Made by a program: the position numbers and the translations under genes
NCBI GenBank assembly: GCA_015179125.1
Contig: WHVA01000571.1
Span: forward strand, 1-64,000
Length of the DNA: 64,000 bases
Direction: 5' to 3'
DNA from: Gautieria morchelliformis
Lineage: Eukaryota; Basidiomycota; Agaricomycetes; Gomphales; Gomphaceae
Shown here: positions 23,152 through 34,666 of the stretch, piece after piece
Numbering within the stretch: position 1 is the first letter of the stretch
Layout: each line of letters opens with the position of its first letter
Notes under the pieces: generated by a model
Seen by the model: the letters and a program-made list of their open reading frames with translations, nothing else
Database searches by the model: none
What the model was told of the DNA's origin: nothing

Positions 23152-24305
23152 GTGGATCATGCTGATATTTACCAGGCTCGGCGACTACGTTCGAGCTGCA
23201 GTAGAACTCCTCGGGAGTCTTCCAGTAGCCGCCTTCTCAGACCCCGAAAGCTTTGGCTCCTCATTTGCTATACACTCCCCTACATGCCTCGCACGTGTCA
23301 ATGGAAGATATGTGCAGCTGTCATGCCCGCCCAACACTGCGTACCAGCAGCCCCACCGTCCAAGACTACGCACCAGCCCCCAACGGCTGTCCTTCAGCTT
23401 GCTGGGCCTTCAATCAGCAGAGCCCTGCCTACCCGCATCAACGCCGCCACATTCAGCACTGCGGCTATCACGTCTCGATCCAGCAACGCACTCACTGCGG
23501 TGAAGCTGCTTGTCATTATGTGGCTGTTCACTCTGCTTGCGCTCTCCCTGACATACAAACCAGTCCGGCTCGTAGCTCGCAGGTCGCTCACCAACCTTTG
23601 TCGCCAAGTCCGCCAAGTCACTACCTGGATCGTGCTTTCCGCCAAATCAGCCATCACTACAAGCTCCAGTGCTGTCTATGCCGATATCCTTGTCGAGAAA
23701 ATCGTCTTCCCCTATGCCGATATTCTTTTCAAGACAATTCAATCCGCTGCTGCCTGGGACGTTGCTGATATTGTCGTCCCCTATGCCGATATTGTTTTGG
23801 TTATAGCGGCATCTCCTGCGGTGTTCGTCGCTGGCGTTTTGATTGCGGTTTTACTAGGATTCATCAAACCGACGTCTGACATCCCTCCCGCCTTCGAAGT
23901 CGGACCGGCCGATTTCGTAGCTGGTAAGAGAACACGACGCAAAAGGCTCCCGTGAGTCCACTATTTCCTTTCTATACTATTTCGATCGATCTCACCTTGA
24001 ACCGAAGTGCCGCGATAGTTCGTAAAGACCACAGTGGCGGAGCGTTGCTAGATATTCGCAGGCTATACCAGTACATATTGCGCACGCGCGACCAGGAGCG
24101 AGCAGCAAGGTCTTGTGCACAACACCTGAAGAAGCTTGCCAGCGTGTCGATTACAATCACCCTGCTTGCACTTAGCTTTGGCATCCTTGCCTCTGCGCCG
24201 GCCCGATTCTATGACCTCGCAGGTCTTACACTTCCGTCATCGGTAGAACTTGACACTCCGCTCAGTCGCCTACCACCGCCACCCCGAATTCCACTTCTAC
24301 CCTGA
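23152..24305 (+). CDS. hypothetical membrane protein with YADI repeats
   Basis: Two exons (23152-23923 and 24019-24305, GTAAGA...GATAG intron) keep one frame and give about 350 residues. The first third is basic and Ser/Pro-rich. Then come hydrophobic segments (LLVIMWLFTLLALSLTY; VFVAGVLIAVLLGFI; ITITLLALSFGILASA). Between the first two, the motif YADI occurs three times (SSAVYADIL, FPYADILF, VPYADIVL), matching a repeated DNA string ctatgccgatat. I know no family for it. The 5' end is uncertain because another frame opens at 23159 (MLIFTRLGDYVRAA) and could be used through alternative splicing. Confidence 0.5.
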
Positions 24306-24460
24306 CTCGGACCCCTGTTGCCGGTTCGACTTCAAGCCGATCACAAGTACTGCCATTACCCGCGGTTTGACTGCGCATCCAATCTCGGTCTCTCTTCGTC
24401 CATGTACAACCCGCTCTCCTGTTTTCCCTTCATGCCTCTAGATGGCGTCATTGCTGGGCA

Positions 24461-24844
24461 ATGATACAGTCAGCTAGACGCATATGGTGGAGGTATGCGA
24501 CTGGGGATTATATGCCCAGTCGCCGAGCACACGCGTAACGCAATTGTCCGTCCTCTTCACACCTCCGCGTTAACTTTTCTAATGATGAATGATACAGTCA
24601 GCTAGACGCGTATGATGGAGGTATGCGACTGGGGATTGTATGTCCAGTCGCCGAGCACACGCGTAATGCAATTGTCTGTCCTCTTAGCACTTCCGCGTTA
24701 ACTTTTCTAATGATGAATGATACAGTCAGCTAGACGCGTATGATGGAGGTATGCGACTGGGGATTGTATGCCCAGTCGCCGAGCACATGCGTAATGCAAT
24801 TGTCTGTCCTCTTAACACCTCCGCGTTAACTTTTCTAATGATGA
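24461..24844. repeat. three-copy 128-bp tandem repeat with hairpin
   Basis: Units start at 24461, 24589 and 24717 (each begins atgatacagtcagc) and are about 95% identical. Each carries a potential hairpin, GCGACTGGG facing CCCAGTCGC around a 9-base loop. In unit 2 one stem base changes so that G-T wobble pairing remains. The array has no long ORF and sits between the gene ending at 24305 and the converging kinase gene. Confidence 0.92.
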
Positions 24845-25399
24845 TGTGAAATTAGATGACCTAGGTGAATGCTTAGCGTCTGCCCTGTCAAGGGAGGGGA
24901 GACGGCGACATCAATCAAGGCTATGTCGTCCGGTCACCCCTTCGGGCCCCTGTATTATCAGATATCGCTCAAATCCCGACATTGAGAGTCGTTAAGGAGA
25001 ACCTACAAATCTTGCTTGCTTATAATGGACACGGACGCAGTGCCTTGATTCGGGATATTGATTGCTTGTAACTAAGCATAATTTCATCAGTACAGTAGCA
25101 TCGAAGCCCGTCTATATAATTTGAATACCGTTTATCACTCGGAATACGCTCCATCTCCAAGGAAGTAAACGGGGAAATCGATGCAAAGCGAAACATGATG
25201 CCCTCCGAGTGGGGGCAGATCTCATGTTCAGAGAAGTCGAATAGAACGTCGTTTGATATAGAGGTATAACACCAAGAATAATACAACAAACAGGGCATGA
25301 CTTTAGCTTCAAGTACCTCTTCATGACTAGTACAGTCTCGCCAATGAGATATTCCGAAATCCTTTTGAATTGTCTATGGAGTGAGAAAAAATAAACCGA
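24845..25399. other. intergenic between converging genes; nothing recognised
   Basis: It holds the 3' region of the minus-strand kinase and only short unsupported ORFs on the minus strand (for example one ending at 25020). Confidence 0.5.
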
Positions 25400-27122
25400 T
25401 CAATCATAAAATCGTTGGACTCGTTGCTCCCTGGGGGTAGCAGGGTTGGCATCCCACGTTTCCAGCCATTTATGCGTCATCATCTGCTTTGCTGTCGCGC
25501 GTAGGCTCGGATCGACACGGAGCATTGGGCTGAGAAACGCCGCAAATTGTTTCGCCTCAGGAGAGTGGTAGTTGTAATTTTCGGCGAGGACTCGCGTCAG
25601 CGAGACGGGTTTGATATGCTTGATATTCCGTAACTTTCCTCGAGACGTGAAGATATCGCGGCTAAACTTGCCGTCCAGCTTGAGGTCCAGGTCAAAATCA
25701 CCGCATAACTCGATAATTTGAGCCATATGATCATCGTCCTTCTCCCACAAACCACTCTTGGCCCGAGGGTCAAATAGATGGTCGCCTGTCGCTAATTCAA
25801 ATAACTGGGGATAAATGAGCACCGGAAACTGCATTGTCAAAGAACATACTCACAAGACATGCAACACTCCAAATGTCCACCGGGAAACCCCAGTCGCTTC
25901 TTCGAATAATTGCTTCAGGCGCACGATACTGTCTCGTTTGAATATCCTCTGTGTAGTGCTGGTCGACCGGCGTTGCGTTTCCAAGGTCCGAAATCTGCAC
26001 GTTGATGGGATGATGGCGGCGGTGCCTTGACCGTGAGCCGCGTGATCGCGACCGCGACGACGAACTTGAGGAGTTAAGGGAGTTTAAAGAGCTATCCCAG
26101 CTTCCTGAACCGAGCTCAATAGGCAACGGCGGGCTGGGAATTGGCTGCGAGCAGTACATTTCAACGTATCTCCGCGGTAGGAGATCACTACGTTTTGAAC
26201 GATCCCTGGGGATCGCGACACGTTGACCAGGAAGAGTTGGGGATGACGCGAGCTGGGTACGTATATACTCCTGTGTATTTGGTAGCCCGACAACTGAATT
26301 CAATATTGTTCATATAAGTACTGGAATGGTTCAGGGGAGAGTCTGGGTGCGTACGTACGGATGTTCTCAGGTTTGATATCTGTATGAACCAATCCACACT
26401 CATCGTGCAAATACTCAAGGCCCATTAATACTTGTTTCGCAATCACTTTAACCAGGTTCATCGGGACCCCAGCGAGCTCTCCGTGCCCGCCATATCGAGT
26501 ACGATATCGATCTAAAAAATTCAAGAGAGTCTCCCCAAGGGGCTCCAATACCATACAGACGTGACTTTCGTTTCTGGACCGTCCACGAGTGGAGAAATAA
26601 TCAAGAAGCGAGACGACATGTCTGGCGCCCGGATGTTCTACGATTTCAGTGTCGCCATGTCGCGACACGACAGGTTTGAAGGCACACTGTCGTGCCTTCA
26701 TTAGAAGTGATATCTCGTCCTTCGCGGTCTCGCTGTATTTTGCGGAGGACACCTTGAGGGCGGCATAGCGGCCATCACTGATACAGGGCGCAGTGACGTG
26801 TCAGAAAACGCAGCAACGCAGCTATGGATACACAGTTGATGACTGACTCGTGACTCAGGACAAGCCAAACGGTGGAGAAGTGGCCCCATCTAGAGTGGAT
26901 AGGTTGTATGAGTTGGGTGATGGAGTGCACAAAACGTAGTGCGCACCCTAGTTTCCGGATAGCCCTGTATGGGGAACGACGATTAGGACTGACGAAATCA
27001 TCGTCGACTTTAACATTGAGATAGCCTCCGGGACCGTAGTCTTCTACGTCCTCCTCTTCAGCGAGGTTAATAATGTGCTGGTCATTCCTACTGGAAGAAC
27101 GAACGATGGGGTTTTTAGGCAT
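25400..27122 (-). CDS. SRPK-like serine/threonine protein kinase
   Basis: Splicing-factor (SR protein) kinase family. The N-terminus has the SRPK entry motif (YGPGGYLNVKVDDDF, then YRAIRKLGWGHFSTVWLV), with the ATP-binding lysine in RYAALKVSSAKYSETAKDE. HVCMVLEPLGETLLNFL precedes the catalytic loop HTDIKPENI, which has the HTD form typical of SRPKs. The magnesium loop reads SDLGNA rather than DFG, again typical, and is followed by TRQYRAPE. The C-lobe ends KQMMTHKWLETWD. A Ser/Arg-rich spacer (SSSSSRSRSRGSRSR) sits between the lobes, as in SRPKs. Start at 27122, stop at 25400, with five or more short introns. Orthologues phosphorylate RS-domain splicing factors in cytoplasm and nucleus. Confidence 0.9.
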
Positions 27123-27405
27123 GTAGAGCTGCTAGTGATGTACTGGAGAGATGGACGAGGGGAAAGAGGTGGAGAAGGAAAGAAGAGTTAATGAAGGGTA
27201 GAAGAAAGGCAGAGCCATCGTCATCGCCAATTGGATAATTCCCTCGAGACCACTCACTTACTTAATCCAGTAGCGAGCGCGGAAATTGTTCCGGCTTCGG
27301 GACGTGCAACCAAGAGGAAATTGAGTTAGAAATAAGATACAGTCTCTCACACTAGTGCAACGTTCCTTCGCAGCAACGACTCTTTTTCCCTTTCAGCCAC
27401 GGTCA

Positions 27406-28016
27406 TGGGATCCCTCCGCGAACGGCTCAAAGCCGCCGTGCATGGTGGCACAGCGTCTAGCCACCTTCTCGAACCTGGTAAGTAGAGTCAGCAGCTTTCA
27501 AGGTTTCTGGCAGGGACCGTCAAGATCGATTCCTGTGGCTGAATGCCGTTCCGACTATGACTGGACGCGCACAATACCCTACACCCTGTCACACGAAGCT
27601 GAAGCTAAGTACGGTATGACAGGAGAACGCCACAGCAACATCTATTAGAGAATACTGATCTCTATCATCTCCGACTTGGTGCTATCTAGCTGATGGCTGT
27701 GAGGACGTCAAGCGGTCGAGCAACGTTGTGCTCTTTAACCTCCGATTTTCTTTGTGAGCATCTTTATCATGATAACTGACGCACTCCTACCGTGGTGCTT
27801 GACGAAGCCGGACTCGGAACATACAGAAACCTATGTGGTCGTCGATGAAAAGATGGCAACCCTCCGAAGCTTCGACCAACTCAACACTGCCACCAACTGC
27901 TCCTAGGTTTTCTGCAGTTGGTACGTGCGGGAGCATTGGCTGTGCTCAAAGAGGACACTCACATTCCTGCGCTGCATATGAAATGGAACCTATGCCGACA
28001 GGCGACTTATTAAGGT
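27406..28016 (+). CDS. unrecognised gene, 5' part
   Basis: Starts MGSLRERLKAAVHGGTASSH. A GT-AG intron leads to FWQGPSRSIPVAECRSDYDW and TIPYTLSHEAEAKYADG, then CEDVKRSSNVVLFNLRF after a second intron. These joins are frame-consistent and the peptide looks like a real protein, but I cannot assign a family. A further exon to about 28016 is possible. Beyond that, candidate exons (for example KRFGFQNILMHGAGHINPAS at about 28745) are separated by stop-filled stretches. The gene diverges from the kinase at 27122 with about 280 bp between starts. It may be an eroded gene. Confidence 0.35.
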
Positions 28017-29449
28017 AACCCGGGCCGTACTGCAGATCCACCTACTAGACTCTCTAAATGGAGTCGGCACGAATCCAATATTTTCTTTCCACCTTCAATG
28101 TTTTCTTTGTCAGCAGGGGCTGTGAATCCGGCGATTGACCAGAAACTCTACCACGATTGCTCTGGTACAAGGATGACCCTCAAGATATGAAACAAGAAGA
28201 AACACAAACCCGAACTCGGCTCTCAGCGAACATCTTGTTAGACGCTGCCTCATGCTATAGATGACTCAACACTTTTCCTATTCGGAACCGTGGAGATTAC
28301 AGGTGACCTCAATTTCACTGTTAATCCGAGGTGAATAAAGCTTAGCTGAATATCATATGCAGACATATCCTTCCGTACTGGGCGGGCGACGTGCCTTCTT
28401 AGCACTTCAGCTCGAGAACAATGGCCCTATAACTAGGTCTGTGCTGTCAGTTATTCCAATCATCAACCATGTTAAAGAAACATGACATGGCAATAAGATG
28501 TGCACCTTTTGTGAGTCTTTTACGTGTTCTGAGTCTCTTTCCCGTTTCAGTTTCTTTCGGTCACGATTACTATTTTCCTGCTCCTGTACAGACAGAGACC
28601 GCCAAACACACGTCAGTCAGTCGCTCCTAGTGTGCAGCAACCAAAGGTGGTTCTAGCCAGTGTCTGAGTAACCTCTCGATATTGTCCTCTAATTTGCCGC
28701 AAGGTGCGATACTGCAACGATAGTGAATCAGGCATCACTATTCAAGCGTTTTGGCTTTCAAAACATACTAATGCATGGTGCCGGCCACATCAATCCTGCG
28801 TCAGTGATCCCTAAAGTGCATGAGTATCATGAAAGGTGGTTCTCTGTATACTCAAACTTGAGGAAATCATGGTCTGGACCAACCTCAACAGAGACACCAG
28901 GAGGAACCTCGTAACCAAATCGGAGCCTAGATGTGGAAGCGAAACCTTCCCTTTCCCTGAAGGACATTCGATTTACCCTCCACGAGAGGCCACCAGCTAC
29001 TCGACTCGTCAGGGAGACTGGGTTGCCATTTACGAAGCACCATGAGCGCAGGTTACAGTGTAATCCCTAGACTCGACATTCAATGTTGGAGCGTAGTAGA
29101 GTCATTATATTCTGCGGTTAGATCATAACGACCAGGTGCGTGGTCCGATGATTTCTTCATAATTCATCAGCCCAAACGTAGCAGGTTACCGCTTCTTATG
29201 AAAAAGGTCACTGCCCGCGGCATGCACGAGCGCGATCCCAGAAGACTCAGGACTCTGGGGTTACCTTAGAAGCAACACTCTGAGGTTCCCCTATGTCTTT
29301 CAACTACAGGGTGGTACGTGGTCTGAATTAACCGAAGTGGTACTCCTAGTCATAAGCCGGCCATCATCTGGATATAGAATGTCTTTCAGTACTTCTCCTG
29401 ATTGGCTCATATTTGGATTAGCCTTCAAGCTTCAATTTCCCAAGGCCTG
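28017..29449. other. degenerate plus-strand exons or intergenic DNA
   Basis: Scattered plus-strand open stretches (28723-28914; 28836-29045) could be remains of the gene starting at 27406. They do not join into one frame with standard introns. No mobile-element ends are visible. Confidence 0.3.
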
Positions 29450-30294
29450 TAGCACGGAAGATACTTCAAAGCTGAGTCGAGTTCTGGTGGCCATACGCGT
29501 AAGTTCGGCGGATGCATTTCAGGGGTTTCAAGCATATACACGATCTCCTGCGATTCTTATTAATACGCAGTTCATCGCATTTCGCCGCCGCGGTCACGCT
29601 TCATAGTGGAGAAGGCACAGCACCACCGCTGATGACTAGGTGGGCTTCCTGCAATTTCCAACCTTCGTACACTGCCAGATTAGCGACGATGGCGTTCGGC
29701 TATACTAATGAAAAGGTCACACTGCCCTGTGTCACTTGATCTGCACCAAGGAATCTAGCAGAGAACTTCTTCTAATGTCTAACCCAATCGGCCTAGCTGT
29801 GCTACTATTCCCCCCTAATGTCAGGCCTCCAGATTCTAAGAAGTTCTTTAACCTAATCCCTCGGAATTGGACATAGCTCGATCTTCTAGCACAATGGCAG
29901 AGTTGCAGCGCAATTTCAAAATTCGTGAACCCTTCATTGCGGTACTAATCTTCTGGGCCACTCACTGCCGTATACTGTCAAGATCTCATGCCAACGAGGA
30001 GTCAAGTGACAATACGTCAAATAGACTTCCTTCTAACATTCATCCGGCTAGGTGTTTATTACCGACACCTTCGTCGCTGCCACAGCTGTATGGCATTCAC
30101 ATTCACTCCCACGACTAATTTCGACTCTTAACAGCCTCGTGCCACTCAAGAACTTTCACACGACTGCCCCTTAACTCCCCCATGCCTCGTGGCACAGGCA
30201 TGTAAGACTGTTTCGAAAGGCATAAAAGTCTACGATGCGGCTTTATCTGACCCAGGCCGAGGCGTCAATAGTGTTCCCTCTACACCTTTTAGTA

Positions 30295-31087
30295 ATGGGA
30301 ATACTCATGCGAAGATTCAGGCGGCTGAAGCAGCCGAGCAATCGCTCTGCTTACGAGGACGATTCTGTCCCGCAAACCCAGGCGGATTCAAGCCTTCGAG
30401 CTGCCGCCATGGTAACATTGACAGCTTTACGAGACTCTTCCGATGCGTTCCCCCCGCTCAAGAGTGTCACTGGGGGTCTCCTCCACCTCATAGAGCTTTC
30501 CGAGGTGCGTCCAGCCGATTTTCACTGTCATTAGCTCTGACTGTATACGGCGCAACCCAGACCGCCAAGGGAAATCGTGAGGGATGTCATGCTCTTGCAA
30601 TGCGTGCCAAGGAAATTCTACTTGTGCTCGACGATGTCGTTCCTAACCCAACCAAGATCCCTCCTGACGTCCTAGATCGCATCTCTGATTTTACTAGGTC
30701 TGTATAGCATCTTTATTTCCAAGCGTCATACTGAGGTGAAGGTTGTCATCCAGGTCATTGGAGCCCATCGAGGCATACATGAAGTCTCTGCAGGGCCGGA
30801 AGTGGTTAGATCGGGTCATCCATCATAGGAAGGATCAGGACAAAATCACCGAACTTAAGCAGAATCTCGATCGCGCTTTTCAAGAATTTCAGGTAGGATA
30901 TCACACTATCTGTTGCTGCTGGGTGGTCCGAAGTAATATATCTGGGTAGATGACATCTTCAATCGTACTCCAAAGTAAGGTCATCGAGCTAGATGAGGAT
31001 ATTACGGCCCTTGGCACTCGTCTGCATTCACTTGATACCAGCGCAGATGTACGTGCTTCAACCTTGAAGCCTATCTCAAGTGTCTAA
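30295..31087 (+). CDS. MLKL_NTD-like helical-bundle protein, copy 1
   Basis: Four exons give about 195 residues with no catalytic or repeat domain. The core reads TLTALRDSSDAFPPLKSVTG, then GLLHLIELSETAKGNREGC, ending in an EPIEAYMKSLQGRKWLDR helix and a long charged helix (ITELKQNLDRAFQEFQ). In agaricomycetes this pattern (S-D-x-F-P-P-L-K-S followed by a Leu-rich helix) is the N-terminal four-helix bundle of NLR-like and kinase-like proteins, annotated MLKL_NTD. In MLKL and HeLo-type relatives such bundles act on membranes in cell death. Here the bundle stands alone, without a NACHT or kinase part. The assignment is from memory of the family; the death role is inference. Confidence 0.6.
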
Positions 31088-31826
31088 GATGCCTGCACAA
31101 GCACGCTAAGACGATAAATCGGCAGATGGAGCTGATGCTCACCCGGCAAATGCAACTAATGATGATCATTTTTTTATAACTACCCCCACATACCAACAAC
31201 ATGATGTCAAATAGGGACGAGCACGTCCCGGTGCTTGACGACCAAGATTGATGACTATGCCGGGTCGTCAATCTTTTAAGGTGGACTGCCGCAAAAGGAG
31301 GTCAACCACAGGTCGTCGATGTCACTGGATCGACGGACGGATCCACCTAGGTTAACCTTTTAGGTCAACCTGGTTAACCTGGTCGGTATACCAGGTCAAC
31401 CAACAAGTTTTTGGTCACAATATTTGTAATTGTGAGGTCGATCGCATCGGCCAGCGCAGCGCCCGCGGAGTAGACATCAGCAAAAGGGCTCGCTGTCCCG
31501 GGTTTGGATGGCCCGGATGGGGGGTGATGGGATAACATCCGAAATATTTAACATGTTCGGGGAATACTTTCAGGTAGCGGTCTTGCAGCTCTCCTGTGGG
31601 TGCCAGCCAACATGTGTCGATTTATTCGATTGATCGGAGGCCTGAGTGTGAGCGACAGCCTCTTGTCGTCAGAATATTGGCCAGTGAGCATCTCTTCAGA
31701 AATAATCACGATTCTTACTCTATTTTAAAAAATTCTCGATCGCGAAAGTACATCTCTCCCAATACTCAAGCGTATCTAACACTCGATCTAACCATTGCTA
31801 TGCGGCGAATAATCATCAACAAATGC

Positions 31827-32442
31827 CTAAATACCGCTCGTCAAATGCATTTCATTGTTGATGGTCTCCTCGCTGTCTGGAGTCCACTTGGAAGGAACTT
31901 CTAAACCCTGCTTCGTTAGGAAGGAATGATCTTCCCATTGAAACCCAGGAAATACAACTTCCGTTATTAGACAGCCTGTATACCCTCTGTCGTGGGGAGA
32001 AACTGCGGCAGACATGATACCTTCTTTCGGAATAGACATCTTCCACACGCCAGACCCGACGGGTAGCTGCCGCTTTTCTCCTGCGGTACCCATGACAATT
32101 GTTTCGACTCTGGGCGGCACGCCGGGTGGACCGGATGTGATGAGCGTATACTCAGCCCTGCCCTCGTGAAGAACATGCTGAGTCTGGTACATAGCACATA
32201 TTCGTGAGGCGCTAATATGGAGTAGGAACATGCAATGGAGGGGTACTCACTATCGGCATGTTCGTATGGAACTGCCTATCAGTCTAGACATAATAGCCTA
32301 TGGGAATAATGTAGGAGGGTGAAAACTAATGATTCATTGACAAAATTAACATAGACTCGCCTCCTTCGAAGTTCGGGGCGTCTCTGTAGATGCAGTTGGT
32401 GGTCAAGTCTGACGTTGAACATGGGAAGCTGTAGCTGGGCAT
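31827..32442 (-). pseudogene. cupin_5 (DUF985) gene, copy 1, nonsense-mutated
   Basis: The start at 32442 (MPSYSFPCSTSDL) leads to NFEGG. An intron with an apparent GC donor (GGAG/gcgagt) joins GYYV, the cupin_5 hallmark (P-E-G-G-Y-x-V-E-T). The expected Glu codon GAG of the E-T-D triplet is TAG here. After another intron the rest is intact: TQHVLHEGRAEYTLI, ETIVMGTAGEKRQLPVGSG, SAAVSPHDRGYTGCLITEV and PGFQWEDHSFLTKQ, ending at 31827. The fold is a small double-stranded beta-barrel; the function in fungi is unknown. The other copy keeps GAG at this position but is broken elsewhere. Confidence 0.75.
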
Positions 32443-33001
32443 GGTGGGAGCCCTTCGATTCGCCGCAACACGCCAGATCTTGCTGCTGGTGTCTGAGATA
32501 ATTAACTAGGTCGAAGGGCCTGACGCATGGTACTTGTGTACTCTGGTGTACACGTGGTATATATTTGACGTTATATTGTGGACATGTGAAATTCGGCTTT
32601 CTTACCCAACCACAGATGTCCATAAAGAGGTTCAGAAATATATCTGACGGCACTCTGTCCTCCTCAAGGGGTATCCCAAGGTTTGGACTCGTAGTCCCTG
32701 TATGAGCTGGCAGCATGCGTAGTGCCTCTCCGTCCGCATCAAGTTTGGTGGCAAATTTCCATCCACCTCCAGGAATTTGCCTTGGACGCGCGACCAATTT
32801 CCATCGAGCCAGAGTTTCCACCAGAGTTCTCGCCCTTGATTGCAAATTTCGCGTACACGGAGTGGGTCGCACGTGGCAGCTTGTCGCCCAGCGCTGCACG
32901 TTCGTGCGCTCATTCGCGAGCCCAAGGTACTGCCATACGGAGAGTTGCGCAGATATATCAGACCGCCAGTCGATACCCCTGCTTCAGAGCTCCTCCTCAC
33001 C

Positions 33002-34666
33002 ATGCTCCCGACTATAGTCACCCTGATCGCAACGGCCCTCGCAGTCGCGGCAACTCCGTATCAAGGCCCGCTTTCTCTTCCCAAGAAGACTGGCCATAAT
33101 CGTTTCTTTGACATCCAAGTATGTCAACGAGCCTTTGCAGTCTTACGTCTTATTACTTGCTTACGCCATGGCTTCATTAGGCCCACCGCGGCGGTCGGGC
33201 TAATACCATCGAAAGTACCCTTCCAGCTTTCGCGTGGTATGCGGTACATACACACACACGTTGCACGCCCATTAATGCTTTTCTCAGGGGGTTGATAGAG
33301 GGCTCCACAACGCTTGAGTTGGACAACGGGATCACAAAGGTTCCTCAAAATGTTCCTCAGCTTCCCGTCTCCTCATGTCCGCGCAGGACGGTGTGGTAGT
33401 TATCTGGCATGATCTAGACATACTTCCTTCAAAATGTCGGGATACAGGCCCTGCAGTTCGTCATCACCTGGTCGCATCCCTATGATGCCTGATCTCCTGC
33501 AATCTAGTTCCCAGACGACCCCGCATATCCATACGTTGGGAAGTTCATCGCAAATCTCACTCTTTCCCAGATCAAAACCTTAGACTGCTCAAAGCGCCAG
33601 CAGGAATTTCGTACGTACCCGACCGTGCAGGGTGCTGATATGCATTTCTCACACGAACTCGTTCAGCTCTCCAGCTGGTGTATCCCCGCACCCGCATATC
33701 TACTCTCCAAGAGTTGTTTGACTTTCTGGACTGCGCTGATCCTCACCATCACGTACTTTTAAACATTGAGAGCAAGATCAACGCTGTCTATCCCAACGAA
33801 ACTCACGACGTCCAAACATTTGTGCAGAAGCAACATGATCTGTTCCTCAATAGCCGCTACTATCGCTCAATAACCGTAAGGGGAATCATTTATTATGCTT
33901 GCGTATAGCGCCTTAGTTTTCCGATAGTATCAAAGCTTCGACTGGAGGACGTTGATACAGATGAAGGTGGCTCACATCTCGTGATCTATTTCGCGCGCTG
34001 ACCGTCAAAAAATATCAGCACCTCGACCCCACAATAATTACATCCGCTCTGGTCGTCGAGTAATTCCTTCCCTAACGGTGTATACCGTGATCTGACCCCT
34101 GTTCCGCAGCCCTTCAACATTCGTCCCTGATGGGAGCACCGTCTCCCCTTGGCTCGGCGGCGTAGATCTTTCCCAGTTTGATGGGGCTACCCTCGGGGAG
34201 CGCATCGCTCAAGGCGCTCACTCCATCGAGGCTGATATACTGTCGCCCAGCGCTACATCTGCATCCAGCCGAGTTTCAGATCCAGAGTCGGAAGACTACG
34301 TCGGTTTTACTACCCCGGAAATGGTCAAGCTTGCACACGATTTAGGCTTAGCCGTGAAGCCATGGACGGTACGAAACATCAACTGTATGATATGACTACT
34401 TGAGCGCCGATGCTAACCGGTTTCTAGGTTAACAGACTAAACATTGTGGAGCAGCTAGTCGATATGGGCGTGGACGGGATTATATCCGATGGTGAGTGTT
34501 GCATCTGTTTAACAAGTGGCGTGCTTTAGTATGACGTTTCGACTCTCTAGCCCCAGACGTTCTTAGGCGTTGGGCACAGCAACATAAGTTGTCTGTTGCC
34601 CCCCGATACCCTAAGTACCAGGTGCTAGCCTGTTTGGCAAATCATCAACAAGCTATACGAAGATAA
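33002..34666 (+). CDS. secreted glycerophosphodiester phosphodiesterase, copy 1
   Basis: GDPD family: hydrolyses glycerophosphodiesters to glycerol-3-phosphate and an alcohol. The signal peptide (MLPTIVTLIATALAVAATP) is followed by FFDIQAHRGGRANTIESTLP with the catalytic His and metal-binding Glu, then the E-L-D metal motif in STTLELDNGITKDG and the second His in VVVIWHD. Later blocks are FPDDPAYPYVGKF, RTRISTLQELFDFLDCAD, the LNIESK strand, and the closing LGLAVKPWTV and MGVDGIISD segments. About ten exons, all with frame-keeping GT-AG joins; the donor after GPA is GTTCGT. It is probably active in scavenging phosphate or choline outside the cell. It points away from the cupin relic in arm 1. 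Confidence 0.9.

Larger units (their letters stand above)
29450..32905. repeat. large inverted duplication, arm 1
   Basis: About 3.46 kb that recurs in reverse complement at 38192-42118. Matching anchors (arm 1 / arm 2): 29512/42061, 29867/41236, 30743/40369, 31596/39454 and 32722/38338. Identity looks like 85-95% from the anchors I compared by eye. It contains the plus-strand MLKL_NTD-like gene, a stretch rich in GGTCAACC/GGTTAACC motifs (31300-31420) and the minus-strand cupin_5 gene. Homology stops about 95 bp before the start codon of the first GDPD gene. Confidence 0.9.

Noticed and set aside
31300-31420. Cluster of GGTCAACC/GGTTAACC motifs, suspected operator or MITE
   Set aside because: It is present in both arms with changes and has no bounded ends; it is likely low-complexity sequence within the duplicated segment.
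32279-32899. Long minus-strand ORF upstream of the cupin_5 relic, also seen in arm 2
   Set aside because: Conservation between the arms is explained by their general identity, it overlaps the promoter region of the GDPD gene, and the cupin protein starts downstream at 32442 in a different frame.
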